Shown piece by piece: positions 43,069 to 52,329 of a stretch of 64,000 nt of DNA. Origin of the DNA: Sphingobium sp. 15-1 (GTDB lineage Bacteria > Pseudomonadota > Alphaproteobacteria > Sphingomonadales > Sphingomonadaceae); the NCBI RefSeq assembly GCF_013375535.1, contig NZ_JABXJG010000001.1, forward strand, positions 1,612,001-1,676,000, written 5' to 3'. The position numbers and the translations under genes are program-made. The first letter of the stretch is position 1; each line of letters begins with the position of its first letter. The notes beneath the pieces are model-generated. The model did not search any database. It saw only the letters and a program-made list of their open reading frames with translations, and was not told where the DNA came from.

Positions 43069-44466
43069 CTATTCCAGCGCGGCGACGGCAGCGGCGAAGG
43101 CATCGCCCCTCGCCTCGAAATCGCGGAACTGGTCGAAACTCGCACAGGCAGGCGACAGCAGCACCACATCCCCCGGCTGGGCCACCCGCGCTGCGCGACG
43201 AACGGCGGCGGATAGCATTTCCGAGTCATCCACCGCCATAGCGCCACGCAACAGCTCAGCGAACATAGGCCCCGCTTCACCGATGGTGTAGGCCTGCGCG
43301 ACATGGCCGAAATAAGGGACGCACTCGTCGAGATTGTCGGTCTTGGCAAGGCCGCCGACGATCCAGTGCAGCCGCTTGCGCCCCTCGACTGGCGGATAGG
43401 CGGCCAGAGCGGGCGCGGTCGAGGCGGCGTTGGTCGCCTTGCTGTCATTGACGTAGAGGACGCCGTTCAGCTCCCGCACCCGCTGCATCCGGTGCGGCAG
43501 GCTGGCATAGCTTTGCAGGCCCTTCTCGATGGTCGCTTCATCGATACCGAGCGCCTTTGCCACCGCAATCGCAACGGCAGCGTTCTGGGCATTGTGCGGA
43601 CCTTGGAGGGACGGCCAACCGGCTTGTGCGTCGGGATTGATGTCGCTCGACTGCACCTCCACAACCCCGTCATCCCCGCGAAGGCGGGGATCCATCTCCC
43701 GAGCGTCGCGTCCAGATGCAAGGTCCGGAGATGGATTCCCGCCTCCGCGGGAATGACGGACGGAAGAAAGAATCGCACGACTCGGCTCATCCTCCGTAGC
43801 AATCACCGCGACATGTCCCGCCGACTGCATGTCGAACAGCCGCGCCTTGGACGCCACATAGCCCTCAAAGCCATTATAGCGGTCCAGATGATCCGGCGTG
43901 ATATTGAGCAGCACCGCCACGTCGCAATCGAGGCTCTGCGTCAGGTCGATCTGATAGCTCGACAGCTCCAGCACATAGACGCCGCCCTCCGGCAGCGGGT
44001 CCTGCCCCAGAATCGGCAGCCCGATATTGCCGCCCATGCGGGTCGGAATGCCCGCCGTCTCGATGATATGATGGACCAGCGCCGTAGTGGTCGACTTGCC
44101 GTTGGTGCCGGTGATCCCCACCACCCGATGCCCAGGCAGCGCCGGGCGAGCCAGCGCGAACAGCTCTATGTCACCGATGACCGGCACGCCTGCCAGCTTC
44201 GCATGCATGGCGATCGGATGCTTGTTGAGCGGCACGCCGGGCGAAACCACCACGCCATCGAAGCCCTTGAGGTCGATCTCCGTCGGATCGCCCAGCTCCG
44301 CCTTGCCCGCGACGGCGGCGCGGGCTTCATCGCGACTGTCCCAGGCGACGACCTGCGCTCCGCTCGCCGCCAGGCATTCGACCGTGGCCAGGCCGGAACG
44401 CGCCAACCCCAGCACCGCATACCGTTTGCCCGCAAAGACGTCCGAAATGATCCCCATGGCGCTCAC
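43069..44466 (-). CDS. murD: UDP-N-acetylmuramoylalanine--D-glutamate ligase, with an in-frame repeat insertion
   Basis: Adds D-Glu to UDP-MurNAc-Ala. It is 465 aa. Seen: [13 protein letters not shown] (N-terminal Rossmann), [27 protein letters not shown] (Walker A), [19 protein letters not shown] and [13 protein letters not shown]. Residues about 235-268 ([13 protein letters not shown]...RLRGDDGV) are not MurD sequence: they are encoded by a 93-bp palindromic repeat, without frameshift or stop. They fall in the central domain after the DEPSRAIL segment and before [12 protein letters not shown], probably a surface loop. Without them the length is about 432, nearer the family norm. The start overlaps the mraY stop (ATGA). 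Confidence 0.96.
   Translation of the reverse strand: MSAMGIISDVFAGKRYAVLGLARSGLATVECLAASGAQVVAWDSRDEARAAVAGKAELGDPTEIDLKGFDGVVVSPGVPLNKHPIAMHAKLAGVPVIGDIELFALARPALPGHRVVGITGTNGKSTTTALVHHIIETAGIPTRMGGNIGLPILGQDPLPEGGVYVLELSSYQIDLTQSLDCDVAVLLNITPDHLDRYNGFEGYVASKARLFDMQSAGHVAVIATEDEPSRAILSSVRHSRGGGNPSPDLASGRDAREMDPRLRGDDGVVEVQSSDINPDAQAGWPSLQGPHNAQNAAVAIAVAKALGIDEATIEKGLQSYASLPHRMQRVRELNGVLYVNDSKATNAASTAPALAAYPPVEGRKRLHWIVGGLAKTDNLDECVPYFGHVAQAYTIGEAGPMFAELLRGAMAVDDSEMLSAAVRRAARVAQPGDVVLLSPACASFDQFRDFEARGDAFAAAVAALE
43667..43759. repeat. Palindromic repeat inserted in frame within murD
   Basis: Two inverted 33-bp arms (43667-43699 and 43727-43759) differ at three positions, with a 27-bp centre. 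The arms match the GTCATCCCCGC hairpin family that is intergenic at 28000-28027. All 93 bp (31 codons) are read through in murD. Confidence 0.92.
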
Positions 44467-45536
44467 CGCAGCTTCAGCGTTGCAAGGCCGGCCAGCGCCA
44501 GCACGAAAGAAATGATCCAGAAACGGATCACGACGGTCGGCTCGGCCCAGCCCAGTTGCTCGAAATGATGGTGGATCGGCGCCATCTTGAACACGCGCTT
44601 GCCGGTCCGCTTGTAGAAGAAGACCTGGATGATGACCGACATCGCCTCCACCACGAACAGCCCGCCGATCACGCCCAGCACGATCTCATGATGCGCGGTG
44701 ACGGCGATCACCCCGATGGTGCCGCCCAGCGCCAGACTGCCGGTATCGCCCATGAAGACGGCGGCGGGCGGCGCGTTGAACCAGAGGAAGGCCAGCCCCG
44801 CCCCGATGATCGCGCCGCAAAGAATCGTGAGGTTGCCCGCCCCCGGCACATGCGGAATGCCCAGATAGGTCGCAAAGTCGGCGCGCCCGACCAGATAGAC
44901 GATCGCCATGAAGGCGAGACAGGCGATGATCACCGGCATGGTCGCGAGGCCGTCCAGACCGTCGGTCAGATTGACCGCATTGCCAAACGCCACGATTACG
45001 AAGGCTGCGAACAGGAAGTAGAACGGCCCCAACTCGATCGCCGGGCCATTGTAGAAAGGCAGATAAAGCGCCGTATTGCCATGCTGGTTGACGATCAGCC
45101 ACGCCGCGAAGCCCGCGATCAGAAATTCGAAGGCAAGGCGCATCTTGCCCGAAAGCCCCTTGTGGCTGGCCTTCGTCACCTTGTCATAATCGTCCAGGAA
45201 GCCAATGGCGCCAAAGCCCAAGGTCACGAACAGGCAGGCCCAGACATAGATGGAGGAAAGATCCATCCACAGCAGCACCGACGACACCATGGAGGTCAGG
45301 ATCATCAACCCGCCCATGGTCGGCGTGCCCCGCTTGGCGAGGTGGGTCTGCGGGCCGTCGTCGCGGATCGGCTGGCCCTTGCCCTGCCGCACGCGCAGCC
45401 AGCCGATGAAGCGCGGCCCGATCACCAGCCCGATGATCAGGGCGGTCGCGATCGCCGCGCCGGCCCGGAAGCTCAAATAGCGGATGAGGTTGAAAACACC
45501 CGCGAAATCCATGGTCTGGGCCAGCCAGTAGAGCAT
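44463..45536 (-). CDS. mraY: Phospho-N-acetylmuramoyl-pentapeptide-transferase
   Basis: Integral membrane transferase making lipid I, 357 aa with about ten membrane spans. Seen: [21 protein letters not shown] (catalytic Asp pair), [13 protein letters not shown] and [12 protein letters not shown], then HHHFEQLGW near the C-terminus. Its ATG shares one base with the murF stop (TGATG). Confidence 0.98.
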   Translation of the reverse strand: MLYWLAQTMDFAGVFNLIRYLSFRAGAAIATALIIGLVIGPRFIGWLRVRQGKGQPIRDDGPQTHLAKRGTPTMGGLMILTSMVSSVLLWMDLSSIYVWACLFVTLGFGAIGFLDDYDKVTKASHKGLSGKMRLAFEFLIAGFAAWLIVNQHGNTALYLPFYNGPAIELGPFYFLFAAFVIVAFGNAVNLTDGLDGLATMPVIIACLAFMAIVYLVGRADFATYLGIPHVPGAGNLTILCGAIIGAGLAFLWFNAPPAAVFMGDTGSLALGGTIGVIAVTAHHEIVLGVIGGLFVVEAMSVIIQVFFYKRTGKRVFKMAPIHHHFEQLGWAEPTVVIRFWIISFVLALAGLATLKLR

Positions 45537-46912
45537 CAGTTCGTCTTTTCCTTGAGCGCGGCGACCAGACGCGACAGGCCGATGCCGTTCGAGCCCTTGA
45601 CCAGAATCGCATCGCCAGCGCGCATTTCACTTTGAAGGAGGTCGGTCGCCTTCGCCGCGTCCGGCACGTGATCGAAAGCGATCACGCCGCCTAAAGCCTC
45701 GGCCAAAGGCTGCATTTCGTCCCCGACCAATATGGCATAGTCGACCTGCCCCGCCGCCAGCGGCGCGACCAGCCCGGCATGCAGTTCCCGGCTGCGATCG
45801 CCCAGTTCGCGCATCCCGCCCAGCACGGCAATGCGCCGACTGGCCTGTTCGCGGCCCAATTGCTTGAGCGTCGCCGCCATGCTCAGCGGATTGGCGTTGT
45901 AGCTTTCATCGATCAGCAGCGCCTCGCCACCCGAGACCGGAACGATGCGCCGCTCGCCGCGCCCCGGCAGCCCCGGCATCTCCGCCAGCGCCAGGCCCGC
46001 CGCCGCCAGATCTCCGCCCAGCGCCTCAACCGTCGCCAGCACAGCCAGCGCATTGGACACCCAATGTTCGCCCGGCGCCCCCACGGTGAAGCACAGTTCC
46101 ACCCCTGGCAACGCCGCCGTGACCAGCGTGCCCCCGCCCGCCGCAGGCACCATGTCGCGGGCATGGACGTCCGCCTGCGGATCGAAGCCGAAGGTCAGGA
46201 TGCGCGCGGCATGTTGCTCCGCCTTGGCATAGAGGGTCGCGACATGCGGGCTGTCATAGGGGATGACCGCCGTGCCGCCGGGTTCCAGGCCCTCGAAAAT
46301 CTCGGCCTTGGCCTCTGCGATCTTCTCTTCGGTGCCGAAAAATTCGATATGGGCGGGCGCGATGGCGGTGACGATGGCGACATGCGGCCGCACCTGCCGT
46401 GTCAGCGCGGCCAGCTCGCCCGCATGGTTCATGCCCATTTCGAACACGCCGAACGCCGATTCCCGGGGCATGCGCGACAGGCTGAGCGGGACGCCGACAT
46501 GGTTGTTGTAACTTTTGACCGAACGATGCACCTCGCCGGGGCAGATGCGGTCCAGCGCATGGAACAGCGCTTCCTTGGTCCCGGTCTTGCCGACCGATCC
46601 GGTGACGCCAACCACCTTACCCTGCATCCGGGCGCGTGAGGCGCGGCCCAGCGCTTCCAGCGCCGCCGCGCTGTCGGGCACCAGCACATGCGGCTGCGCG
46701 ATGGGTTCGCTGACGATGGCCCCCGCCGCGCCCTGCCCAAACGCCTTGTCGACGAAGCGGTGGCCGTCCGTGGCCTCGCCTTTCATCGCAACGAACAGAT
46801 CGCCGCCGGTCACTTCGCGGCTGTCGAAGGCCACGCCAGAAACGGCGAAGGGCGCCGAAGCGACGCCCCCAGTTGCCTGCGCAATCTCTTCGGCGGTCCA
46901 GAGTGCGCTCAT
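45536..46912 (-). CDS. murF: UDP-N-acetylmuramoyl-tripeptide--D-alanyl-D-alanine ligase
   Basis: Adds D-Ala-D-Ala to complete the pentapeptide, 458 aa. Seen: [35 protein letters not shown] (Walker A variant), [26 protein letters not shown] and [18 protein letters not shown] at 46912 overlaps the murE stop (ATGA); ATG at 46921 is also in frame. Confidence 0.97.
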   Translation of the reverse strand: MSALWTAEEIAQATGGVASAPFAVSGVAFDSREVTGGDLFVAMKGEATDGHRFVDKAFGQGAAGAIVSEPIAQPHVLVPDSAAALEALGRASRARMQGKVVGVTGSVGKTGTKEALFHALDRICPGEVHRSVKSYNNHVGVPLSLSRMPRESAFGVFEMGMNHAGELAALTRQVRPHVAIVTAIAPAHIEFFGTEEKIAEAKAEIFEGLEPGGTAVIPYDSPHVATLYAKAEQHAARILTFGFDPQADVHARDMVPAAGGGTLVTAALPGVELCFTVGAPGEHWVSNALAVLATVEALGGDLAAAGLALAEMPGLPGRGERRIVPVSGGEALLIDESYNANPLSMAATLKQLGREQASRRIAVLGGMRELGDRSRELHAGLVAPLAAGQVDYAILVGDEMQPLAEALGGVIAFDHVPDAAKATDLLQSEMRAGDAILVKGSNGIGLSRLVAALKEKTN

Positions 46913-48351
46913 CCGGCGCATTCCCGCGCCACGGTCACGTCATCGAAGGGCAGCACCCGGTCCCCGATAATCTGCCCCTGCTCATGCCCCTTGCCGGCGA
47001 GCAGCACGATGTCGTCCGCCCCCGCCTGCGCGATGGCGGCGGCGATGGCGGCGCGGCGCCCGCCAATCTCCTCCGCCCCCGGCGCGCCCGCCATGACGGC
47101 GGCGCGAATGGCCGAAGGCTCCTCCGAACGCGGATTATCGTCAGTCACGATCACATGGTCGGCCAGTTCCGCCGCGACCTTGCCCATTTGCGGCCGCTTG
47201 CCGGCATCGCGATCCCCGCCCGCGCCGAACAGCGCGATCAGCCTGCCCTTCGTATGCGGCCGCAGCGCCTCGATCGCGGCGCGCAACCCATCGGGCGTAT
47301 GCGCATAATCGACATAGACCGGCGCACCCGCCCGCGTGATGACGGCCCGCTCCAGCCGCCCACGCACGGGCTGCACCCGGCCGAGCAGTTCCAGCACCTT
47401 CGCCACATCCTCGCCGCCCGCAATCACCAACCCGGCAGCGGTCAAGGCATTGGCCGCCTGATAGGCGCCGATCAGCGGCAGATTGACCTTGTAGGACTTG
47501 CCCTCAACCTCGACTTCCAGCGTCTGACCCAACTGGGTCGGGGTGCGGTTGGCAAGGCGCAAGGCCTGCCCCTGCACCCCGACGCTCAGCACACGAAGCC
47601 CCCGCTTCGTAGCCCGCTGGATGACCTTGTCCGACCATGCGTCGTCGGCCCAGACGACCGCCGCGCCTTGCGGCTCGACCACCTCGTCGAACAGCCGCAT
47701 CTTGGCCTCGAAATAGCTGTCCATGTCGCCATGATAGTCGAGATGATCCCGCGACAGGTTGGTGAAGGCAGCCGCCGATACCGGCAGTCCTTCGGTGCGA
47801 TATTGCGCCAGACCGTGGCTGGATGCCTCGAACGCGGCATGGGTGATGCCCTCGCGCTTCAGCCCCGACATGTTGGACAGGAACGTCACGATATCTGGCG
47901 TGGTCAGCCCCGTCGACACCTGATCGACCGAGGTGGTGACGCCCAAAGTGCCGATGGAGGCCGAATGATGCCCCAGCATGCGCCAAAGCTGCCGCGCCAA
48001 TTCCACCGTGGAGGTCTTGCCGTTGGTCCCGGTGACGGCAACGGTCACATCGGGGAACGGCGCGAAATAGCGCGCAGCCAGTTGCGCGAACAGACGGCGC
48101 GGATTGTCGGAAGCGATATGGATCGCGCCCTCGACCTTCGCTTCAGGCCGGGCGACCACCGCCACGGCCCCGGCATGCACGGCGGCGGGAATGAAGTCCT
48201 CGCCATTCACCCGCGCACCCTGGAAGGCCCCGAACACCGTGCCCGGCGCGACCTTCCGGTTATCGATCGCAAAGCCCGACACCGGCACATCCAGAGACGT
48301 ACCCGTGCCGGGCTTTGCATCCAGCCCCTCGATCAGCGACCCGAGGCGCAT
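46909..48351 (-). CDS. murE: UDP-N-acetylmuramoyl-L-alanyl-D-glutamate--2,6-diaminopimelate ligase
   Basis: Adds meso-diaminopimelate to the stem peptide, 480 aa. Seen: SGFAIDNRKVAPGTVFGAF, VTGTNGKTSTVELARQL, ASSHGLAQYR, NLSRDHLDYHGDM, and DDNPRSEEPSAIRA, the DNPR motif that specifies diaminopimelate rather than lysine. The start shares a base with the ftsI stop. Confidence 0.97.
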   Translation of the reverse strand: MRLGSLIEGLDAKPGTGTSLDVPVSGFAIDNRKVAPGTVFGAFQGARVNGEDFIPAAVHAGAVAVVARPEAKVEGAIHIASDNPRRLFAQLAARYFAPFPDVTVAVTGTNGKTSTVELARQLWRMLGHHSASIGTLGVTTSVDQVSTGLTTPDIVTFLSNMSGLKREGITHAAFEASSHGLAQYRTEGLPVSAAAFTNLSRDHLDYHGDMDSYFEAKMRLFDEVVEPQGAAVVWADDAWSDKVIQRATKRGLRVLSVGVQGQALRLANRTPTQLGQTLEVEVEGKSYKVNLPLIGAYQAANALTAAGLVIAGGEDVAKVLELLGRVQPVRGRLERAVITRAGAPVYVDYAHTPDGLRAAIEALRPHTKGRLIALFGAGGDRDAGKRPQMGKVAAELADHVIVTDDNPRSEEPSAIRAAVMAGAPGAEEIGGRRAAIAAAIAQAGADDIVLLAGKGHEQGQIIGDRVLPFDDVTVARECAG

Positions 48352-50051
48352 TATTCTTTCTCCTTGTCGCCGTGCAGCAACGGCATGAGGTCGGAAATAT
48401 CGACATCGCGCCGCTCGTCGGGCAGCACGCCCAGCATCGGCCCGGTACGCTCCACCACCCGCTTCACCACCGGCGCGGCGGTCCAGGCCGCCGTGCGCAG
48501 GCCATATTGGCCCGTCGCCTCGTCCATGGTGACGAGGACCACATAGCGCGGATTGTCCATAGGGAAGGCAGAAGCGAAAGTCGTCACCAGCGAAGTCTTG
48601 TTATACCGGCCCTCTTGGGGCTTTTCGGCGGAACCCGTCTTGCCGCCCACCCGGTATCCCTTGGCGTCGGCGCTGCGACCTGTACCCGCCGCCACGATCA
48701 TGCGCAACAGTTGCCGCATCCTGGCACTGGTTGCGGCGGAGAAGACCCGGCGGCCCTCCGGCACCTCATCCGCCTTCAATTTGCGCAGCGTAGCGGGCCG
48801 CCACAGGCCGCCATTCACCAGCGCCGCATAAGCCGAAGCGAGATGTAGAGGCGTTACGGCGATGCCATGGCCATAGGAAACGGTCAGCGTGGTGATCCGC
48901 CCCCAATTGGCGGGCCAGAGCGTCCCGGCGCGTTCGTTGAGTTCGATCGGGGCGCGCTGGTCGAAGTGCAACTCCCGGAAAAGATGCTGCAAAGGTTCCG
49001 CGCCCATCTGGTCCGCGATGCGCGCCGTGCCGATGTTGGAGCTGTGCACGAGGATTTCCGGCACGTTGATCCAGCGGCCGAGGGGATGGTCGTCCTTGAT
49101 CCGAAACCCGGCGATGGCGAGCGGCGCGGTCGCGTCATAGGTCTTGGACATGGAGGTGACGATCCCCCGGTCCATCGCCGCCGCGATCGACAGCGGCTTG
49201 AACGCCGAACCCAGCTCATAGCGCGCCTGCACCATATGGTTGCAGAGCGGCGATTCGCTGCACGTCTTGCCCGCATAATTTTGCAGCTTGTTGGGATCGA
49301 AGACGGGAATCGACGCCATGGCGATCACTTCGCCGCTATTCACGTCCAGGATCACGCCGCCCGCGCCCTTGGCCCTGGTCTGCACCAACTGCGCGTAAAG
49401 CTCGCTCTCCAGCGCGCCCTGCACCCGGCTGTCGATGGACATGGCGAAGGGCTGCCCGCGCAGCGCCGCGTCGGTCAGCCGGTCGTTGAACGCCGCCTCC
49501 ACGCCCATGCCGCCCTTGCCGTCCGCATTGGGCGCGAAGCCGAGCACGTGCGCCGCCAGGGTGCGCTGCGGATAGAGCCGCTCCTTCTCACGCGGAAATT
49601 CGATGCCGATCTCGCCCAGCGCATTCACCGCCGCCACTTCTTCAGGCAGGGCGCGGCGGCGCAAATAGGCCCAGCCCTTGCCGGTCAGCTTCTTGTAGAA
49701 GGCCGCTTCCGGCTCATCGGGGAAGATTTCGTGCAGCTTGCGCGCAAGATCGGAAGGATCGCTGATCAGCTTGGACGGCCGGGCGGCGATGGAATAGGCG
49801 TCCATCGTCCGCGCCAGCGGCACACCGTTGCGATCCACGATGTCGGCGCGTGCAGGCAGGCCCGCCGCCGCATCGCCCCCGCGTCCGCTCCCCGAAAAAA
49901 TCCCGACCCAAGTCAGCCGCAGGATCACCACGGCGGTGATCAGCATGAACAGGATCAGCAGCAGCATCAGCCGGTTATGCGCGATCGCCGTCAGGTCGAC
50001 GCGCTGCTTGCCCGCTCGCGCACCCCCCGGCTGGACGATGATCGTCGCCAT
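48351..50051 (-). CDS. ftsI: Peptidoglycan D,D-transpeptidase FtsI (PBP3)
   Basis: Septal class B penicillin-binding protein, 566 aa. A short cytoplasmic tail and one membrane helix (about 28-48) precede the pedestal domain (RADIVDRNGVPLARTM). The transpeptidase has SxxK in GSAFKPL (Ser near residue 281), SSN in HSSNIGTA (near 337) and KTG in GGKTGSAEKP (near 467). ATG at 50051 has AGGGGG about 9 nt upstream. It pairs with FtsW. Confidence 0.97.
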   Translation of the reverse strand: MATIIVQPGGARAGKQRVDLTAIAHNRLMLLLILFMLITAVVILRLTWVGIFSGSGRGGDAAAGLPARADIVDRNGVPLARTMDAYSIAARPSKLISDPSDLARKLHEIFPDEPEAAFYKKLTGKGWAYLRRRALPEEVAAVNALGEIGIEFPREKERLYPQRTLAAHVLGFAPNADGKGGMGVEAAFNDRLTDAALRGQPFAMSIDSRVQGALESELYAQLVQTRAKGAGGVILDVNSGEVIAMASIPVFDPNKLQNYAGKTCSESPLCNHMVQARYELGSAFKPLSIAAAMDRGIVTSMSKTYDATAPLAIAGFRIKDDHPLGRWINVPEILVHSSNIGTARIADQMGAEPLQHLFRELHFDQRAPIELNERAGTLWPANWGRITTLTVSYGHGIAVTPLHLASAYAALVNGGLWRPATLRKLKADEVPEGRRVFSAATSARMRQLLRMIVAAGTGRSADAKGYRVGGKTGSAEKPQEGRYNKTSLVTTFASAFPMDNPRYVVLVTMDEATGQYGLRTAAWTAAPVVKRVVERTGPMLGVLPDERRDVDISDLMPLLHGDKEKE

Positions 50052-50052
50052 T

Positions 50053-50706
50053 TCAGCGATCCCCCTTCCGGCGCTCACGCTTTGCCCGCGCCGTCAGATC
50101 GCCCAGGGTGCTGTCATCCAGCAGCTTCGCGTCCAGCATCGCCATCCGCTCGGCGCGGCGGGCGACGGGATTGGGCTTCGCGCTATCGGCGTCGTCCTGC
50201 GCCTTTTCCTTGGCGGTCTTGACGGGCACGGCCTTGGCGATCTTGTCGACATTGTCGGCGGCATGGGCTTCGCGGATCACGGCGATGTCGCTGCGAATCT
50301 GCGTCGCGGCCGGGCTGGCCGGGGCAGCCTGCGGGGCCGAGGGCAGGTCGGCGGGCGTCTGCACCATCGCCACCATCACCGGCGGCGCGACATAGTCCGG
50401 CCCGTTGGGCTGCACCCCGTCCAGATGCGCCAAAGCACGCTCGCCCGCCAGATATTGCTGGGCGGTCGGCGTCGCATACATGAAGTCGTCCTGATTCCAG
50501 CGCTCCAACTGGCGCATGTTCGCCCGCGCGCTGAACTCCGTCTCCAGATAGCGGATATCCGCCTTCGCCCGCGCAATCTGCACCCGCACCTTCATCAGTT
50601 CGTTACGCTCGGTCGCCACCTTCAGCGACACCATATAGGCCCCCAGCGCGCCCAAGGCGACGAGAAGAATCCAGATCAGGCTCTGCAATCTCTTGACCGC
50701 GATCAT
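50053..50706 (-). CDS. ftsL: Cell division protein FtsL (long form)
   Basis: Small bitopic divisome protein that joins FtsQ and FtsB. The N-terminus has one membrane helix (about 8-27, [17 protein letters not shown]) and then a leucine-zipper-like coiled coil ([23 protein letters not shown]), followed by [18 protein letters not shown]. At 217 aa it is roughly twice the usual length: the C-terminal 100 residues are Ala/Pro/Asp/Lys-rich and probably disordered in the periplasm. Position between rsmH (4-bp overlap) and ftsI supports the name. Confidence 0.88.
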   Translation of the reverse strand: MIAVKRLQSLIWILLVALGALGAYMVSLKVATERNELMKVRVQIARAKADIRYLETEFSARANMRQLERWNQDDFMYATPTAQQYLAGERALAHLDGVQPNGPDYVAPPVMVAMVQTPADLPSAPQAAPASPAATQIRSDIAVIREAHAADNVDKIAKAVPVKTAKEKAQDDADSAKPNPVARRAERMAMLDAKLLDDSTLGDLTARAKRERRKGDR

Positions 50707-51650
50707 GGACGGGCACTCCGGGGAGAAACTGGGGCAGAAGTACGAATGGCGCTGCGCAACGTGGCGGAACGGGCTCTGGGGTTGCGGGCCAGTTCCGCCT
50801 CTCCCGGCCGCACCGCCTTGGCGGGCTTGGCGAAGGTCGGCAGCGGCCCGGTTTGGCGTTGGGGCATATGACGCGAACCGCCCGCCTCCCCGCCGCTGCG
50901 GTTGCGCAGGAACTGCTTGACGATGCGGTCCTCCAGGCTGTGGAAGGTCACGACGGCCAGCCGCCCGCCTTCTTCCAAAATCGCCTCGGCCGCCTCCAGC
51001 CCGCGCTCCAGCTCCTCCAGCTCGCGATTCACATGGATACGGATCGCCTGGAAAGTCCGGGTCGCCGGGTCCTTCTTGTCATGCGGCTTGTAGCCAAGCG
51101 CCTTTCGCACGACATTCGCCAACTGCCCGGTGCGCTCCAGCGGGCGCGCCTCGACAATCGCCTTCGCCACCCGGCGCGAGCGCGGCTCCTCGCCGTAACG
51201 ATAGAGGACGTTAGCGATTTCCTCTTCAGGGGCATTGTTCAGGAAATCGGCGGCGTTCATTCCGCTCTGGCTCATCGTCATGTCGAGCGGACCGTCGCCC
51301 TGAAAGGAAAAGCCCCGCTCCGGCCGGTCGAGCTGCATCGAGGAAACGCCAATATCCAGCGTCACGCCCGCAACCGAGGTCACGCCGCGTTCGGCCAGCA
51401 GCTCCTCCATCCGGGAAAACTCGCCCGCGATCAGGGTGATGCCTTTTTCATCGGCCAGCGCCTGCCCTTCGCGGATCGCATCGGGATCGCGGTCGAAGGC
51501 GAAGACCTTCGCCCCCTTCTCCGCCATCGCGCTGGAATAGCCGCCCGCGCCGAACGTGCCGTCGACATGCGCCTCGCCGGGGTTGATGGCGAGGGCGTCG
51601 AGCACTTCGTCGATGAGCACCGGAACATGGCGGTCATCGGCGCCGCTCAC
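50703..51650 (-). CDS. rsmH: 16S rRNA (cytosine(1402)-N(4))-methyltransferase
   Basis: Methylates C1402 of 16S rRNA using SAM, 315 aa. Seen: [25 protein letters not shown] (SAM loop), [36 protein letters not shown] and [15 protein letters not shown]. It overlaps mraZ (ATGA) and ftsL. Its second position in the dcw cluster is standard. Confidence 0.97.
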   Translation of the reverse strand: MSGADDRHVPVLIDEVLDALAINPGEAHVDGTFGAGGYSSAMAEKGAKVFAFDRDPDAIREGQALADEKGITLIAGEFSRMEELLAERGVTSVAGVTLDIGVSSMQLDRPERGFSFQGDGPLDMTMSQSGMNAADFLNNAPEEEIANVLYRYGEEPRSRRVAKAIVEARPLERTGQLANVVRKALGYKPHDKKDPATRTFQAIRIHVNRELEELERGLEAAEAILEEGGRLAVVTFHSLEDRIVKQFLRNRSGGEAGGSRHMPQRQTGPLPTFAKPAKAVRPGEAELARNPRARSATLRSAIRTSAPVSPRSARP

Positions 51651-52144
51651 TTGCCGCCTCCCGCTTCGCGCTGGTCGAGCCAGCGGCGCACCTTGTTGCG
51701 GATCAGTTCCGGCCGGTCCTTGCTGTCGACCAGCGTTTCGGGCTTCCAGATCTGAATGTAGCGGCCCACGCCATAAAAGAATGCGACGTCGGTGATGTCA
51801 TATTCTTGCCTAATGTCGGGGTGCATGGCGAAGCGGCCGCCTTCGTCGAAATTCACCTCCTCAATGGTGCCGAGGCGGCGTTCCAGTTCCAGATCGGCGT
51901 CATAGGCGCGGCCAGCGGCGCGCGCTTCGCGGGCCAGTTCCTCGACCTCAGTGAACAGGAAGCGGCGGTGCGACTCTCCAAAGGCCGTGGCGCAGGGGTT
52001 GCCGCCATGTACCGAAAGGAAAAGCCGCGTTTCATTGCCGCTGGACAGCTTGACCTGCCGGCGCATCTCCAAGGGCAGCACGAAACGGCCTTTGCCGTCC
52101 GCGACGCTGAACGCGTTGCCCGTAAAGAGAATGACTTCCGACAC
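51647..52144 (-). CDS. mraZ: Transcriptional regulator MraZ
   Basis: AbrB-like ring-forming DNA-binding protein that represses its own dcw operon in studied bacteria, 165 aa. It carries the tandem SpoVT/AbrB folds: [22 protein letters not shown] in the first and [21 protein letters not shown] in the second. GTG start at 52144; the ribosome site GGGGCAGCGG is modest. It heads the dcw cluster. A candidate binding array lies 140-165 bp upstream. Confidence 0.95.
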   Translation of the reverse strand: MSEVILFTGNAFSVADGKGRFVLPLEMRRQVKLSSGNETRLFLSVHGGNPCATAFGESHRRFLFTEVEELAREARAAGRAYDADLELERRLGTIEEVNFDEGGRFAMHPDIRQEYDITDVAFFYGVGRYIQIWKPETLVDSKDRPELIRNKVRRWLDQREAGGGK

Positions 52145-52283
52145 TTTTGGACCGCTGCCCCTCTGTTCCCAGGGCGCAGGCCGTCGCCAACCGGATCGCC
52201 ATGACGACGAACCGGCTCACAGGACTAGCAAAGCCTGACAAACCCCTATGGCCTTCAAATACCAAGCCACGGGGTTCAAGAAA

Positions 52284-52308
52284 AGGGATATTTTGGGAAA
52301 AGCCGGGA
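52284..52308. promoter_or_regulatory. Candidate MraZ-binding repeat array
   Basis: Three NGGGA units start at 52284, 52294 and 52304 on the plus strand, an exact 10-bp period with 5-bp spacers. This has the architecture of the MraZ box known from E. coli (TGGGN repeats with 5-nt spacers). Only the middle unit is TGGGA; the others are AGGGA and CGGGA. It lies between mraZ and the upstream gene. The orientation is opposite to mraZ transcription. Confidence 0.55.
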
Positions 52309-52329
52309 AATCCTGTTTTGTTCTGGTAT

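Noticed and set aside
43529..43802. Short ORFs inside murD with peptides such as SPRRRGSI and IPAEAGIH
   Set aside because: These are alternate-frame readings of the palindromic repeat, a known source of spurious gene calls.
46873..48546. A 557-codon plus-strand frame opposite murE
   Set aside because: Antisense shadow; murE motifs are complete on the minus strand.
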